From positions 1 to 62,334 of the forward strand of contig JALOOX010000009.1 in assembly GCA_025454175.1 (NCBI GenBank): a DNA stretch of 62,334 nt. The letters are read 5' to 3'. The notes under the pieces are model-generated. The model saw nothing but the letters and a program-made list of their open reading frames with translations. It searched no databases and had not been told where the DNA came from. Both the position numbers and the translations under genes were made by a program. The DNA is from Syntrophobacteraceae bacterium (GTDB taxonomy: Bacteria; Desulfobacterota; Syntrophobacteria; Syntrophobacterales; Syntrophobacteraceae). Shown here piece after piece: positions 8,436 to 19,744 of the stretch (its first letter is position 1; every line of letters begins with the position of its first letter).

Positions 8436-9206
8436 ATGCCATCGCGCCACAGATCAATCGAGCCTCGCGGCCGCTGTGCCATCCTGGTCCTTTGCATCGC
8501 ATGGTCCCTTTCGGCCGCCGGCTGCGGCATGGACCTGACCCGGTATTACTTCGGCAATCTATTCGGCAAGGACTCCTCCACCATCGACCAGAATGCCGAG
8601 CAACTGGCCTTGGAAGGCATGGAGAAAATGCGGGAAAAGGACTACGATGATGCCCTGAAAGCCTTTCGAAAGCTCAAGGAGCAATATCCTTACAGCAAAT
8701 TTGCCATTCTAGCCGAACTGAAGCTCGGGGACGCTCATTTCCATAAGCGCGAATACGCCGAGGCCGCCATGGCGTACGAAGAGTTTGCAAGGCTCCATCC
8801 CCGCAATGAAGTCATCCCCTACGTGCTGTACCAAATCGGCATGAGCCACTTTCTCAGCTTCAGCACCATCGATCGAGATCAGGGAGAGACCCAGCGGGCC
8901 ATGGAGGCTTTTCAGCGTGTGATCCAGGCGTTCCCGGAGACACAATATGCCAAGAAGGCCAGGCTGCAGCTGTTTGAATGTCAGAAGCGGCTGGTAGCTC
9001 ATGAATTCTATGTGGGCCAGTTCTATTTCAGGCAGAAGAGATATCGATCCTCCAAGGACCGTTTGGAGAGGATCAGTCAGGCCTATCCCGATGCTGTGAG
9101 GGAATTGGGATACCAGGATTCGATTCAGGAGATGCTGGAAGCATCCAATGTGGAACTGAGCAAGGGGGAGGCGAAGCCGAGCATCTGGAGCCGCATGGGC
9201 TTCTGA
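8436..9206 (+). CDS. bamD: Outer membrane assembly lipoprotein BamD
   Basis: 256-residue lipoprotein. It has a short basic N-terminus, a hydrophobic stretch and a lipobox-like SLSAAGC with the lipidated cysteine at residue 30. After it come tetratricopeptide-like repeats, such as YDDALKAFRKLKEQYPYSKFA and YAEAAMAYEEFARLHPRNE. Order and length match BamD (YfiO), which works with BamA to insert beta-barrel proteins into the outer membrane. The GMSHF and FQRVIQAFPETQYA segments are typical of the family. It is monocistronic by spacing. The -3 lipobox residue is alanine rather than leucine. Confidence 0.9.
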   Translation: MPSRHRSIEPRGRCAILVLCIAWSLSAAGCGMDLTRYYFGNLFGKDSSTIDQNAEQLALEGMEKMREKDYDDALKAFRKLKEQYPYSKFAILAELKLGDAHFHKREYAEAAMAYEEFARLHPRNEVIPYVLYQIGMSHFLSFSTIDRDQGETQRAMEAFQRVIQAFPETQYAKKARLQLFECQKRLVAHEFYVGQFYFRQKRYRSSKDRLERISQAYPDAVRELGYQDSIQEMLEASNVELSKGEAKPSIWSRMGF

Positions 9207-9648
9207 GCAAGGCTCGTGGGGGATAATCCGCGCGCCGCTGGCTTCAACATTGTCGCCACAAAGCCTTTCACGGCATTTGATGATTAGAATCAAGTTCAAG
9301 ACACAATCTTCCGAACCATCCAACCAAATGGAGCGAGGCATTGATTGGCTTTTGAATGGCTCGACCTTGGGAGGGAGCCTGGGCGGTCCGACCGCTCGGG
9401 ATTGTACATGAAAGCAGCGCGAAACCTTGGCATGGAATCTTCTCCAGGCGGCTTCCGAGTTCGTTCCGACCTGAAGTGCGCTGCCACCCATCGATTCTGG
9501 CGAGCTGGCCTTCCAAAACCTACAATACAAGGACCCTCCCTTCGCCCCCCTATGACTCCTTAGTGGTTCCTCGGGGACATCATTTGAGAGCATGAACATC
9601 CACAAAAAGCGTCATCAAGGCATATCTGAACAGAGGAGAACAGACGAA
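9207..9648. other. Intergenic region bamD-rho
   Basis: About 440 bp without a supported gene if rho starts at 9649. It may be the rho leader; rho mRNAs often carry long autoregulatory leaders, but no rhoL-like peptide or clear attenuator hairpin was recognised. Open frames on both strands have no family features. Confidence 0.5.
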
Positions 9649-10986
9649 ATGGCGGACACGTCCTCCAGCGACAATGGACCCACCGTAAAGGAGCGCGGGG
9701 GCCGAAACCAGGAGTCACGGGATTCGGCTCACAACGAGATGAATCTCGTCGAACTGAAGGCCAGAAACATCCGGGAACTGCTTGGCATGGCCAAGGGTCT
9801 GAACATCGAAGGCGCCAGCTCCATGCGCAAGCAGGAGCTGATCTTTGCCATTCTCCAGGCCCAGGCCGAGATGAGCGGTCTCATCTACGGCGAGGGGGTT
9901 CTCGAGATCCTGCCGGACGGATTCGGGTTCCTCAGGAGTCAGAACTACAATTACCTGCCGGGTCCCGACGACATTTACGTTTCCCCATCTCAGATCCGTC
10001 GATTCAATCTGAGAACGGGCGACAGCATCTCGGGGCAGATCCGACCGCCCAAGGACAACGAAAGGTATTTTGCCCTGCTCAAGGTCGAGGCGGTGAACTT
10101 CGAAGACCCCGATGTGGCCAGGGACAAGATCCTGTTCGACAACCTCACTCCCCTCTACCCGGACCGACGGATCAAGCTTGAGACCCTCGCGGACAATTAC
10201 TCCACCCGGGTCATGGACCTGCTCACCCCCATCGGCTTCGGTCAGCGTGGCCTCATCGTGGCCCCGCCAAGGACCGGCAAGACCATGCTGCTCCAGAGCA
10301 TCGCCAACGCCATCGCCATCAACCATCGGGATGCGTATCTCATCGTCTTGCTCATCGATGAGCGCCCCGAGGAAGTGACGGATATGCAGCGCAACGTGCG
10401 AGCCGAGGTCGTGAGCTCGACCTTCGACGAGCCTCCCCAGCGGCACGTCCAGGTGGCTGAAATGGTGAGCGAAAAAGCGAAGCGGCTGGTGGAGCACAAG
10501 CGGGACGTCGTGATCCTCCTGGACAGCATCACCCGTCTGGCGAGGGCCTACAACACCGTGGTGCCGCCGAGCGGCAAGATCCTTTCGGGCGGACTCGATT
10601 CCAACGCGCTTCATCGGCCCAAGCGGTTTTTCGGAGCCGCCCGAAATGTCGAGCAGGGAGGCAGCCTGACCATCATCGCCACGGCCCTCATCGAAACCGG
10701 CAGCCGCATGGACGAAGTCATCTTCGAGGAGTTCAAGGGGACGGGCAACATGGAAATCGTTCTCGACCGCAAGCTGGCCGATCGCCGTGTCTTCCCCGCC
10801 ATCGACATCAACAAGTCGGGCACCCGCAAGGAAGAGCTTCTGCTGCCTCCGGACGATCTCAACCGGATCTGGATCCTGCGCAAGCTCTTTTCTCCCCTGA
10901 ACCCCGTGGACGCCATGGAGTTCCTCCTCGACAAGATGCAGGGAACACGGCACAATTCGGAGTTCCTGGCTTCCATGAACCGCTAG
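9649..10986 (+). CDS. rho: Transcription termination factor Rho
   Basis: 445-residue hexameric RNA helicase. It has an N-terminal helical region ([20 protein letters not shown]), a cold-shock-like RNA-binding domain with [15 protein letters not shown] and a RecA-type motor. Walker A (APPRTGKT) is near residue 205; the Q-loop region [17 protein letters not shown] and C-terminal [14 protein letters not shown] are typical. Start 9649 has GAGGAG ten bases upstream; an in-frame ATG at 9592 would add 19 residues. It heads the run rho-rpmE-prfA-prmC-murA. Confidence 0.96.
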   Translation: MADTSSSDNGPTVKERGGRNQESRDSAHNEMNLVELKARNIRELLGMAKGLNIEGASSMRKQELIFAILQAQAEMSGLIYGEGVLEILPDGFGFLRSQNYNYLPGPDDIYVSPSQIRRFNLRTGDSISGQIRPPKDNERYFALLKVEAVNFEDPDVARDKILFDNLTPLYPDRRIKLETLADNYSTRVMDLLTPIGFGQRGLIVAPPRTGKTMLLQSIANAIAINHRDAYLIVLLIDERPEEVTDMQRNVRAEVVSSTFDEPPQRHVQVAEMVSEKAKRLVEHKRDVVILLDSITRLARAYNTVVPPSGKILSGGLDSNALHRPKRFFGAARNVEQGGSLTIIATALIETGSRMDEVIFEEFKGTGNMEIVLDRKLADRRVFPAIDINKSGTRKEELLLPPDDLNRIWILRKLFSPLNPVDAMEFLLDKMQGTRHNSEFLASMNR

Positions 10987-11036
10987 GCGGGATGGGCTCT
11001 CGATGGCCCGAGGTCCTGTCCCGATTCAGTTTCCTG

Positions 11037-11065
11037 TTGTATGTGGCATGTTGAGCGAGTATATT
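11037..11065 (+). promoter_or_regulatory. Candidate promoter of rpmE
   Basis: TTGTAT (11037-11042) and TATATT (11060-11065) are separated by 17 bp, about 50 bp downstream of the rho stop. It would allow expression of rpmE and the genes after it independently of rho. Confidence 0.45.
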
Positions 11066-11112
11066 GCGTTGTTCGCACAGTCTACTCGATCTCTCCAGGA
11101 GGACAAGCACCA

Positions 11113-11337
11113 ATGAAAAAGGATACCCATCCGGCATACCATGATACGACCATTCACTGCGCCTGCGGCGCTGAGATTCCCACGGGATCCACCAAGAAGG
11201 AAATCCGGGTCGAAATCTGCTCCAAGTGCCACCCCTTTTACACAGGCAAGCAGAAACTGGTTGACTCGGCAGGTCGCATCGAGAGGTTCAGGAAGAAGTA
11301 CGAGAAATTCCAGCAGAAGGCGAATCCGGGCGAATGA
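11113..11337 (+). CDS. rpmE: 50S ribosomal protein L31, zinc-binding form
   Basis: 74-residue ribosomal protein L31. Four cysteines (C16, C18, C36, C39; motifs CAC and CSKC) mark the zinc-containing form, as opposed to the zinc-free paralogue made under zinc limitation. [22 protein letters not shown] is the conserved C-terminal half. The ATG at 11113 follows AGGAGG with good spacing; the open frame upstream to 11041 is not coding. It lies between rho and prfA, a common arrangement. Confidence 0.96.
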   Translation: MKKDTHPAYHDTTIHCACGAEIPTGSTKKEIRVEICSKCHPFYTGKQKLVDSAGRIERFRKKYEKFQQKANPGE

Positions 11338-11670
11338 ATGCGGTCATGACGGGAGAGCTCTGAGGGAATCTCCCCATTCGAGCCTGTCCGCGAGCTCAAG
11401 GAACGAACCCTCTCGGCGGTCAGACAGGGCCCAGGTGACCGGCCGGCCGCAGCTCTAAACCTCCCGAAACCGACTTCGACCCAAGCGCTACGGCACTTCG
11501 ATGCAGCAGCCCCGTTCCCCATCGGGTGGTTATTCATGAGGCGGCGCGTTGGAGTGCTTTTTTGTTTGATGGACCGGAGACCGACAGACACTCTGCCGGC
11601 GGCATCAGGCTCTCCGGGGCAACTGGAACGCAGCAGAGGTTCAATCCAGATCACGCCAGGTCTTGATCCC
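11338..11670. other. Intergenic region rpmE-prfA
   Basis: About 330 bp. The prfA frame stays open upstream to 11536, but residues before [12 protein letters not shown] have no family similarity, so this is treated as non-coding. No clear terminator, promoter or RNA was seen. Confidence 0.5.
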
Positions 11671-12738
11671 ATGTTGGAGCGACTCGACACCGTAGAGGAA
11701 AGGTTTCTGCAATTGGAGGCCGCCCTGGTCAGCGCCGAGGTTCTCGCCGACCAGAAGGTCTATCAGCAGACCGCCAAGGAGCACTCGGATATTGCCCCCA
11801 TCGTGGAGCAGTACCGCGCCTACAAGCGGATTCGGCAGGGGCTCAGGGAGAACCAGGAGCTCCTCGAGCTGGAAAGCGACCCCGAAATGCGGGACTTGAT
11901 CCGACAGGAACTGGGACAGCTCAAGAAGGAGCTCGAAACGGCCGAGGTGGATCTTAAGCTGATGCTGGTTCCCAAGGACCCCAATGACGACAAGAACGTC
12001 ATCGTGGAAATCAGGGCCGGCACCGGCGGCGACGAGGCTGCCCTTTTTGCCGCCGACCTGCTCAGGATGTATACGCGTTACGCGGAGCTCAGGCGATGGA
12101 AGGTGGAGCTCCTCGACGCTCATCCCACCGGCATCGGCGGTTTCAAGGAAGTGGTTTTCGCCATCAACGGCCGTGGAGCCTTCAGCCGTTTGAAGTTTGA
12201 GAGGGGAGTGCATCGCGTCCAGCGTGTGCCCGTGACGGAGAGCCAGGGGCGCATTCACACTTCGGCTGTGACCGTGGCCGTCCTTCCCGAGGCGGAAGAC
12301 GTTGATGTTTACATCGATCCCAACGACCTGCGCATCGACGTCTTCCGATCGTCGGGTCCCGGTGGCCAGAGCGTCAACACGACAGATTCGGCGGTGCGCG
12401 TGACCCACATCCCCTCGGGTCTCGTCGTGATCTGCCAGGACGAAAAGTCTCAGCACAAGAACAAAGCCAAGGCACTGAAGGTCCTCAGGGCCAGGCTCAT
12501 GGACCAGATGCAGAGCGAACAGGACGCGAGGATCGCTCAGGACCGCAAGAGCCAGGTCGGCAGTGGAGACCGCAGCGAGCGCATCCGCACCTATAATTTC
12601 CCCCAGAATCGCGTCACGGACCATCGAATCAATCTCACGCTTTACAAGCTGGAGACCATTCTGGCCGGGAGCCTCGAGGAGGTCATCGATCCACTCATTG
12701 CCTCCTTCCAGGCGGAGGCGCTGAAGAGCAGTGAGTGA
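11671..12738 (+). CDS. prfA: Peptide chain release factor 1
   Basis: 355-residue class I release factor for UAA and UAG. The GGQ tripeptide that triggers peptidyl-tRNA hydrolysis is at residues 231-233 ([16 protein letters not shown]). The anticodon-mimicking PxT motif of RF1 (PVT, 187-189) separates it from RF2. The start [12 protein letters not shown] matches the family. It is followed by prmC, the methyltransferase that modifies this GGQ glutamine, a conserved pairing. Confidence 0.97.
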   Translation: MLERLDTVEERFLQLEAALVSAEVLADQKVYQQTAKEHSDIAPIVEQYRAYKRIRQGLRENQELLELESDPEMRDLIRQELGQLKKELETAEVDLKLMLVPKDPNDDKNVIVEIRAGTGGDEAALFAADLLRMYTRYAELRRWKVELLDAHPTGIGGFKEVVFAINGRGAFSRLKFERGVHRVQRVPVTESQGRIHTSAVTVAVLPEAEDVDVYIDPNDLRIDVFRSSGPGGQSVNTTDSAVRVTHIPSGLVVICQDEKSQHKNKAKALKVLRARLMDQMQSEQDARIAQDRKSQVGSGDRSERIRTYNFPQNRVTDHRINLTLYKLETILAGSLEEVIDPLIASFQAEALKSSE

Positions 12739-12810
12739 CGGTCAACCGCCTTCTCCATGGAAAGGTCGACCGGCATCGCTCTCGTCGCCCCTTGACTCGT
12801 GAGGATTGGG

Positions 12811-13683
12811 ATGGAAGAAGCATGGACCATCCTGAAAGTGCTGCGGTGGACCACGGACTACTTCAAGCGCAAGGGGATCCCGCAACCGAGGTCCGATGCG
12901 GAGGTCCTTCTGGCCCATGCTCTTGGCCTGGAGCGACTCCAGCTCTACCTCCGCCATGACCAGCCCCTGGCCGGCAGCGAACTGGCTCGCTTCCGCGATC
13001 TCGTGAGGCGCAGGGCCGCGCGGGAGCCGGCTCAATACATCACCGGCCGCCAGGAATTCTGGTCCCTCGAACTGGAAGTGACGCCGGCCACCCTCATTCC
13101 AAGGCCCGAGACCGAAGTCCTGGTGGAAAAGGCCCTGGAGCTCATTGAGGGTCGCCCCTTGCGCATCCTCGACCTCGGAACCGGGTCCGGAGCCATCGCG
13201 CTGGCCCTGGCCCATGAAGCACCCCAAATCTCGGTTTTCGCCACGGACCGCTCCACCGAAGCATTGCTGGTGGCGCGACGCAATGCGCGCCGCCACGGCC
13301 TCGAGAGTCGCATCTCCTTCGCATGCATGGACTTGATCGAGGCATTCCGACCGAACGGCAGGCTTTTCCACCTGGTGGTCAGCAATCCTCCCTACATCGG
13401 CGATGTGGAGATCCCCGCCCTTCCGCCCGAGGTGGGTTTTTTTGAGCCCCGAGACGCGTTGAGGGGAGGCGGTCCCCTGGGCATTGACCTCCTCGTCCGC
13501 ATCCTCCATCAGGTACCGCCCTTTCTCCAAGGGAGTGGTCACCTGCTCATGGAGATCGGCCAGGGACAGGAGGATCCCCTGGCTCGGCTCGTTTCGGGAA
13601 AAACGGGAGTTGCCAATTTTGAGCTCATCAAGGATTATTCCGGGATGGTTCGCGTGCTGCACGTCCAAATGTCCGAAAGGTGA
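12811..13683 (+). CDS. prmC: Release factor glutamine N5-methyltransferase
   Basis: 290-residue SAM-dependent methyltransferase. The N-terminal helical domain contains PAQYITGRQEFWSL and VTPATLIPRPETE. The Rossmann domain has motif I ILDLGTGSGAIALALA and the catalytic NPPY (VVSNPPYIGDVE), which binds the glutamine side chain. It methylates the GGQ glutamine of RF1 and RF2. Start at ATG 12811 with GAGGA just upstream; a GTG at 12799 is also in frame. It is 72 bp after prfA and 3 bp before murA. Confidence 0.95.
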   Translation: MEEAWTILKVLRWTTDYFKRKGIPQPRSDAEVLLAHALGLERLQLYLRHDQPLAGSELARFRDLVRRRAAREPAQYITGRQEFWSLELEVTPATLIPRPETEVLVEKALELIEGRPLRILDLGTGSGAIALALAHEAPQISVFATDRSTEALLVARRNARRHGLESRISFACMDLIEAFRPNGRLFHLVVSNPPYIGDVEIPALPPEVGFFEPRDALRGGGPLGIDLLVRILHQVPPFLQGSGHLLMEIGQGQEDPLARLVSGKTGVANFELIKDYSGMVRVLHVQMSER

Positions 13684-13686
13684 TGC

Positions 13687-14937
13687 ATGGATCGACTGGT
13701 CATCGAGGGCGGCATAGCCCTCCACGGCGAAATCCCTGTCAGTGGCGCCAAGAACGCCGCACTGCCCCTCATGGCCGCCGCCCTCCTGGCCGCCGGAAGC
13801 CACACGCTTCACAACGTTCCCCGGCTGCGGGACATACGGACCATGCAGGCGCTTCTCGGCCACATGGGCGCCGTGTGCGACCACGGCGATGCGATGACCA
13901 TCGACACGGGCAACATCCACACCCTGGAGGCGCCCTATGAACTGGTCAAGACCATGCGGGCGTCGGTGCTGGTACTGGGGCCGCTGGTCGCCCGTTACGG
14001 GAAGGCCCGGGTGTCGCTTCCCGGAGGATGCGCCATCGGTGCTCGACCCATCAATCTGCATTTGAAGGGGCTCGAGCAGATGGGGGTCGACATCACGCTG
14101 GAGCATGGCTACGTCTCGGCCAGCGCCCGGAGGCTTCGCGGAGCCGCCATCACTTTCGACCAGGTGACCGTCACGGGAACCGAAAACCTCATGATGGCCG
14201 CGACCCTCGCCGACGGTGTCACCGTGCTGCGCAATGCGGCCCGCGAGCCCGAAGTCGTGGCGGTGGCCGAATATCTGGTTCAAATGGGTGCCCGTATCGA
14301 GGGAGCGGGAACCGCGGAGATCACCATAGAGGGCCGGCCCGCCCTCACGCCGGGCTCGATCCGGGTGATTCCTGATCGTATCGAGGCAGGCACCTACCTG
14401 GTTGCTGCTGGAATCACGGGCGGACGCCTCACCCTGACCCATTGCATTCCCGACCACCTGGAAGCATTGGCTCAGAAGCTGAGCGCGGCGGGCGTTCGCA
14501 TCGAGGTCGACGGCAGCGGCATCACGGCATCGCGCAGCGAGCCCATCCACAGCCAGGACGTCAAAACCTGGCCCTACCCGGGATTTCCCACCGACATGCA
14601 GGCCCAGTTCATGGCGCTCATGACCCTTGGAGACGGGGTGAGCATCATCTCGGAGCAGATTTTCGAGAATCGGTTCATGCACGTGCTGGAGCTCAAGCGC
14701 CTCGGCGCCGATATCGAGCTGGACGGCCGCAGCGCGGTGGTTCGCGGTATTCGGGAGCTCTCCGGAGCCCCGGTCATGGCCACCGATCTGAGAGCCTCCG
14801 CATCACTGGTCCTGGCTGGGCTCGCCGCCAGGGGAAAGACCGAAATCAGCCGCATCTATCACCTGGACCGCGGCTACGAAACCATCGAGAGGAAGCTCGC
14901 CGCGGTGGGAGCCCGAATCTGGCGGGAAAAGGGATGA
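13687..14937 (+). CDS. murA: UDP-N-acetylglucosamine 1-carboxyvinyltransferase
   Basis: 416-residue enzyme for the first committed step of peptidoglycan synthesis, transfer of enolpyruvate from PEP to UDP-GlcNAc. It has the N-terminal [18 protein letters not shown] motif and the catalytic cysteine C115 in the loop [12 protein letters not shown]; cysteine rather than aspartate predicts fosfomycin sensitivity. The family-typical [17 protein letters not shown] is near residue 300. Length is standard. The start is 3 bp after prmC, indicating cotranscription. Confidence 0.97.
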   Translation: MDRLVIEGGIALHGEIPVSGAKNAALPLMAAALLAAGSHTLHNVPRLRDIRTMQALLGHMGAVCDHGDAMTIDTGNIHTLEAPYELVKTMRASVLVLGPLVARYGKARVSLPGGCAIGARPINLHLKGLEQMGVDITLEHGYVSASARRLRGAAITFDQVTVTGTENLMMAATLADGVTVLRNAAREPEVVAVAEYLVQMGARIEGAGTAEITIEGRPALTPGSIRVIPDRIEAGTYLVAAGITGGRLTLTHCIPDHLEALAQKLSAAGVRIEVDGSGITASRSEPIHSQDVKTWPYPGFPTDMQAQFMALMTLGDGVSIISEQIFENRFMHVLELKRLGADIELDGRSAVVRGIRELSGAPVMATDLRASASLVLAGLAARGKTEISRIYHLDRGYETIERKLAAVGARIWREKG

Positions 14938-15077
14938 GCGCCGTGCCACTCCCGCCGCGGGCAGTCCCCCGGTGAAGACGGCCCAACGGCGTCCATGACA
15001 TCCTCGGTCCTGGGGATCTCGTGGAGCCAGTCGGCCTGAAGTCCGAGAGCCTCAATGAACCCTGAGTCTGATTTCCG

Positions 15078-17663
15078 ATGAGCTCGGTGCATGCGAGACC
15101 GCTCTGCTGGGTCTGCCTGGCTTTCGTGGCGGGAGTTGTCCTCGGCCGGCAGATTCCGGATCATTTCCCCATACACGCCTCAGTAGCCATGGCGGCATTG
15201 GGCCTGTGTTGTGTCGTCCTGGGATCCTTCCGCCGGTTCGAGAAGCTGCGGTCTCCGTTCGCAGGGATGCCGACCTTCGGCTTTCTCGGCCTTTTGACGG
15301 GTCACCTGGCCGCGGCCGCCCTTCCCGCCCCTCCTGCCATCAACGACTGCTTCCAAGGCCCGTCATCCCTGTACCTGGCAGAAGTCTCGGCTCCCGTTAC
15401 TTTTCAGGAGGATCGCACCAGGATGCAGATCCGCCTGATCTCCACCGTGGAGCCGGGCAGGACGCATCCCATCGGCGTCGATATTCTGCTCACCGTGGGT
15501 CGGATGCGGGAGAGATCGCTCCCGTGGCTTCCCGGAGAACGGTTTCTTGCGCGCCTGACCGTGAGGCCCCTGAGGGGGTTCAGCAATCCCGGCGGGTTCG
15601 ATTATGTGGCGTACCAGGTGCAGAAGGGCATCCACGGCCGGGCCTACCTTCCCGATGACCGACCGCTTCTGAGAGTCCGTGATCCCTCGGCGGAGAGCGT
15701 CCTGGGCGGCCTCTCGCCCGCGGGCATCACGGCAGCGCTCGATGCCTTCCGCCAGGGTGCCCGCCTTTGGCTCAAAGAGCATCTTTCAGTGGATTCCGCT
15801 GATTTCTACGGAGCGCTTCTACTCGGCTATCCCCTGCCCTCCCGATGGAACGACCACCTGAACCGAACCGGTCTCAGTCACCTGGTCTCCATTTCGGGTC
15901 TGCACCTTGGCCTGGTGGGAATCGGCGTATTCTGGCTCGCGTGCCGTGCGCTGCGCTGGGGCGCCACCGGGCTCCTTCAGCGCTTGAGCGACCAGGAAAT
16001 GGCACGCTGGCCCGCGCTGCTTGCCGTCCTGTTCTATGCCTCGGCCAGCGGACTGGCCATTCCGACCTGGCGGTCCCTCATCATGTTCGGATTGTTCACG
16101 CTGGCCGTATTGCGCTTCCGCCTGCCGGATGCGCTGTCGACCCTGGCCCTTGCCGCCGCGGCCATCCTGCTGGCCTGGCCGCACGCCGTCGGTCAGGTCT
16201 CCTTCCAGCTTTCCTTCGCCGCCATGATCGGCATCTTCATCGTCTATCCGAAAATAACCTCCCGGGTTTTTGAAAATGGCTCGGGTCTGGTCATGGAAAA
16301 CCAGGTGCTGGCCTGCCTCCTGCGCCCTTTCGCCGACGCCTTCTGGGTATCCCTGGCCGTAAACGTCATGATCCTGCCGATCCTTATCCACCATTTCCAC
16401 GGCCTGTCGCTCGCCAGCTTCATTGCCAACACCCTTCTGGTGCCTCCGGTGGGGCTCCTGGCCCTGCCTCTTGGACTGGCAGGACTGGTGCTCCTGACGA
16501 TACAGGAAACTCTGGCCCTGGGGGCCTTTCAGGTGGGGAGCTGGGTCGTGGAAGTCTTTCTCTGGGCCATCCTCGGCTTCAGCAGTCAGTCCTGGGCCTA
16601 CTTCTGGGTCGGGACCGTGAGCGCCGCAGTCATGGCAGCCTATTACGGCGGCCTTTTCCTCCTTCAGGCTCGCTGGCCCTGGCGGAGGAGGGTTGGGGTG
16701 GTGCTCGCCTTGATCCTTCTCGCCGCCACCGCCCAGTTCCTGCCCTCGTGGGCCGGGAACCGCCATGAATCCGGCTTGCTCCGGCTCCATGTCATCGACG
16801 TCGGCCAGGGATCCTCGACCCTCCTTCGATTCCCCACGGGGGAAACCATGCTGGTGGATGGAGGGGGCTTCCACGACGATTCCTTCGATGTCGGGCGATC
16901 GACCGTGGCACCCTTCCTGTGGCACGCGGGGATCCACCACCTTGACCTCGTGGTCCTGTCCCATGACCATCCCGATCATCGAAACGGGCTTAAATTCATA
17001 TTGTCCCATTTCTCCGTCGGCCAATTCTGGGAAACCGGTCTTTCGTCGTCTCGAGAAAACGGGAGCGCCCTCGCATCCATCGCTCGAAAACGTCGGATCC
17101 CCATCCAGAAGGCTTCCGACATCCAGGGCGAGCATCGTCTGGGGGGGTGCACCTTATCCGTGCTCCATCCAACGATGGACTTCCTGAAACGTTCGTGGGA
17201 CGGAGAGGACCTCAATAATGCGTCCATCGTTCTGGAGGTGAGATGCGGGAGCACCCGGGTGATCCTTCCGGGGGACATCGACCAGTCCGTGGAGAACATC
17301 CTGCCTTTCGACACCCTCGATTCCGCCCGGACCATCCTGGTGGCGGCTCATCACGGGAGCGATCGCTCCACGGGGGCCATGCTGCTGGAACGCCTGCGAC
17401 CACAGGCGGTGATTTTCTCCTGCGGCCGGGACAACCCGTTTGGCTTTCCTTCCCCATCGGCGCTCGCGCGCTGCGGGGAGCGGGGAATCCCCGTGTATCG
17501 CACCGACCTTCAAGGCGCCATGGAGCTCGTCTCCAACGGCTCGGAATGGACGATCAAACCCTGGGTAATCAGGGAGTCGTCATACGATCGATCAACGCGG
17601 CGGCAAACTCCGAGCATCGCACCTCCCGGGCCCCTTTCATCTGGCGCGCCAGGTCGTAGGTGA
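15078..17663 (+). CDS. comEC: DNA internalisation/competence protein ComEC/Rec2
   Basis: 861-residue membrane protein with N-terminal hydrophobic segments (DUF4131 region), the Competence domain with [19 protein letters not shown] and multiple helices, and a C-terminal metallo-beta-lactamase domain ([17 protein letters not shown], metal motif SHDHPDH, later AAHHGSDRS). It is the presumed inner-membrane channel for single-stranded DNA uptake. The last ~35 residues after WTIKPWVIR are rich in Arg, Ser and Pro and are read from the antisense strand of the end of icd, so the protein may originally have ended sooner. No other competence genes are nearby. Confidence 0.93.
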   Translation: MSSVHARPLCWVCLAFVAGVVLGRQIPDHFPIHASVAMAALGLCCVVLGSFRRFEKLRSPFAGMPTFGFLGLLTGHLAAAALPAPPAINDCFQGPSSLYLAEVSAPVTFQEDRTRMQIRLISTVEPGRTHPIGVDILLTVGRMRERSLPWLPGERFLARLTVRPLRGFSNPGGFDYVAYQVQKGIHGRAYLPDDRPLLRVRDPSAESVLGGLSPAGITAALDAFRQGARLWLKEHLSVDSADFYGALLLGYPLPSRWNDHLNRTGLSHLVSISGLHLGLVGIGVFWLACRALRWGATGLLQRLSDQEMARWPALLAVLFYASASGLAIPTWRSLIMFGLFTLAVLRFRLPDALSTLALAAAAILLAWPHAVGQVSFQLSFAAMIGIFIVYPKITSRVFENGSGLVMENQVLACLLRPFADAFWVSLAVNVMILPILIHHFHGLSLASFIANTLLVPPVGLLALPLGLAGLVLLTIQETLALGAFQVGSWVVEVFLWAILGFSSQSWAYFWVGTVSAAVMAAYYGGLFLLQARWPWRRRVGVVLALILLAATAQFLPSWAGNRHESGLLRLHVIDVGQGSSTLLRFPTGETMLVDGGGFHDDSFDVGRSTVAPFLWHAGIHHLDLVVLSHDHPDHRNGLKFILSHFSVGQFWETGLSSSRENGSALASIARKRRIPIQKASDIQGEHRLGGCTLSVLHPTMDFLKRSWDGEDLNNASIVLEVRCGSTRVILPGDIDQSVENILPFDTLDSARTILVAAHHGSDRSTGAMLLERLRPQAVIFSCGRDNPFGFPSPSALARCGERGIPVYRTDLQGAMELVSNGSEWTIKPWVIRESSYDRSTRRQTPSIAPPGPLSSGAPGRR

Positions 17664-18819
17664 CGATTCCGTCCCCGATGGTCTCCTCGAGAGCTTTCTC
17701 GATGCACCGGGCCGCCTCGTTCCAGCGCAGGTGATCGAGCATCATGACCGCTGAAAGGATCAGGGATCCGGGATTGATCTTGTCGAGACCGGCATACTTG
17801 GGAGCTGTGCCGTGGGTCGCCTCGAATATGGCACACGAATCACCGATGTTGGCTCCCGGCGCCATCCCCAGTCCGCCCACCTGGGCCGCCAGGGCATCCG
17901 AGAGGTAGTCGCCGTTGAGGTTGGGCGTGGCCAGAACCGAGTATTCATCAGGGCGCAGCAGCGCCTGCTGGAACATGGAATCGGCGATCCTGTCCTTGAT
18001 GACCACGCGCCCGCTCGGAATCATCCCTCCGTGCTTCTCGGCCAGCTCCACCTCGGGAATGGTCCGGTCACCGAACTCCGCGGCGGCCAGCTCATATCCC
18101 CATGTCCGGAAAGCTCCCTCGGTGAACTTCATGATGTTCCCCTTGTGAACCAGCGTGACCGAGGGAAGGCCTTGGTCAATGGCATACTGTATGGCCTTGC
18201 GCACCAGCCGGGAGCTGGCGAATCGACTCATGGGCTTGATCCCGATGCCCGATTCGCGCAGGAGCTCGATGCCGAAGGACTCCCTGAGGAAAGCCGCGAC
18301 GCGGGCCGCTTCGTCGGAGCCGGCCGACCATTCGATGCCGGCGTAGACGTCTTCGGTGTTCTCCCGGAACACCACCATGTTCACCTTCTCGGGGTGCCTG
18401 ACCGGTGAAGGCACCCCGGGGAAATATCGCACCGGCCTCACGCAGGCATAGAGGTCCAAAATCTGTCGGAGGGCCACGTTGAGACTTCGAATGCCTTCGC
18501 CCACGGGCGTTGTCATGGGCCCCTTGATTGCGACCACGCAGCGGCGAAGCAGGTCGAGCGTGGCTTCGGGCAGCCATTCGCCAGTCTCCAGGTAGGCTTT
18601 CTCGCCGGCCGCAAGCTCCACCCAGTGGATTTCCCGCCTTCCGGAGTAGCACTTCTCCACGGCTTTCTCGATAACCGGCCGGGTAGCAGCCCAGATGTCC
18701 GGCCCAACCCCGTCACCCTCGATGAACCCGACGAACGGCGTGTCGGGAACGTTCATGGACCCGTCTGCCTCCAGAGTGATCCAGGAGCCCTTTTGCTCAA
18801 CAGTCGCCACGAATGTCAT
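17569..18819 (-). CDS. icd: NADP-dependent isocitrate dehydrogenase
   Basis: 416-residue enzyme of the Icd family. It has an N-terminal [15 protein letters not shown], substrate-binding [21 protein letters not shown], the phosphate-site region [15 protein letters not shown] and the metal-binding [23 protein letters not shown], followed by [17 protein letters not shown]. It converts isocitrate to 2-oxoglutarate in the TCA cycle. Length matches E. coli Icd. It is 49 bp downstream of prmA on the same strand and overlaps comEC tail to tail by 95 bp. Confidence 0.95.
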   Translation of the reverse strand: MTFVATVEQKGSWITLEADGSMNVPDTPFVGFIEGDGVGPDIWAATRPVIEKAVEKCYSGRREIHWVELAAGEKAYLETGEWLPEATLDLLRRCVVAIKGPMTTPVGEGIRSLNVALRQILDLYACVRPVRYFPGVPSPVRHPEKVNMVVFRENTEDVYAGIEWSAGSDEAARVAAFLRESFGIELLRESGIGIKPMSRFASSRLVRKAIQYAIDQGLPSVTLVHKGNIMKFTEGAFRTWGYELAAAEFGDRTIPEVELAEKHGGMIPSGRVVIKDRIADSMFQQALLRPDEYSVLATPNLNGDYLSDALAAQVGGLGMAPGANIGDSCAIFEATHGTAPKYAGLDKINPGSLILSAVMMLDHLRWNEAARCIEKALEETIGDGIVTYDLARQMKGAREVRCSEFAAALIDRMTTP

Positions 18820-18868
18820 CCTTTCCAGATGCCCTTTGGAATACAGGCATCGAAGTTTTCATCCCGCT

Positions 18869-19744
18869 TCATTTGTCCCGTTTGAAGGCCAGCAGGCACC
18901 ATTCTCCGTCGATGCGCCGCTCCACAAGAGCCAGGCCTTCAAGTTCGAAGGTTGCCCGAACCTTCGGTTCCTGTTCGATGAGTATGCCGCTCAGGACGAG
19001 CATGCCTCCCGGATGGAGGTGCTCCGCCAAAGGCTGCGCCATGGCCATCAATGGACTCGCCTGTATGTTCGCGACCACCACGTGGAACCTTTGAGCCAGT
19101 TCGGGCAAGGACCCAACCATCAAAAGAACCCTCGCCTCCAGCCCGTTGACCACCAGGTTCTCCCTGGCCACTTCCACGGCCTCTTCATCGATGTCGAGTG
19201 CAACGACTCCGTCGAAACCGAGTAATGCCGCGGCCATGGCAAGGATTCCCGAGCCAGTCCCCAGGTCGAGAAGGCTCATGGCATCGAGGCGATGACCCCG
19301 GGAACAGTCCTCGAGCCACTCGAGGCAGAGCCGGGTGGTCTCGTGGTGCCCCGTGCCGAATGCTCTTCCCGGGTCCATGACGATCACCCGGTCGCCTTCC
19401 GCCGGTTGGAGCACTTCCCACGTGGGGCAGATGACGAACTGCCTGCCCACCCGCATGGGCTTGAAGTGGACCTTCCAGCGGTCCGCCCAGTCATCCTCCT
19501 CCAGAGTGGATCTCCGGAGGGTGACGGCAGGAGCTTTTTCAGGGTTCCGATCCCCGTAGCTCGCCAGCAGACGACCGACGGCATCCTCCGTGCTCGATCT
19601 CTCGGTCTCGGGATCGACGTAGTACCTGAAGCCCTCCGCGGTCATCTCGACCCCGAGCCCCAGAAGCTCGGCCACATCGAATGCAAGGGCCTCCGCATCT
19701 TCTTCCGGTACGATCACCTCGATGCAATGCCACTTCTTAGCCAT
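18869..19744 (-). CDS. prmA: Ribosomal protein L11 methyltransferase
   Basis: 291-residue methyltransferase. The N-terminal substrate domain contains DDWADRWKVHFKPMRVGRQF, and the catalytic part has the PrmA hallmark DPGRAFGTGHHETTRLCLEWLE followed by SAM motif I LLDLGTGSGILAMAAALLG and the catalytic-region VVVANIQASPL. It trimethylates lysines and the N-terminus of L11. In this family NI is usually followed by L or Y at the next position; here it is Q, a minor variation. Upstream lies a 336-bp gap. Confidence 0.93.
   Translation of the reverse strand: MAKKWHCIEVIVPEEDAEALAFDVAELLGLGVEMTAEGFRYYVDPETERSSTEDAVGRLLASYGDRNPEKAPAVTLRRSTLEEDDWADRWKVHFKPMRVGRQFVICPTWEVLQPAEGDRVIVMDPGRAFGTGHHETTRLCLEWLEDCSRGHRLDAMSLLDLGTGSGILAMAAALLGFDGVVALDIDEEAVEVARENLVVNGLEARVLLMVGSLPELAQRFHVVVANIQASPLMAMAQPLAEHLHPGGMLVLSGILIEQEPKVRATFELEGLALVERRIDGEWCLLAFKRDK

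Noticed and set aside
12742..14682. 646-codon minus-strand open frame over prmC and murA.
   Set aside because: Shadow of two clearly identified genes; composition is that of antisense high-GC coding DNA.
15819..17135. 438-codon minus-strand frame within comEC.
   Set aside because: Shadow; Gly/Gln/Asp-rich composition typical of antisense frames here.
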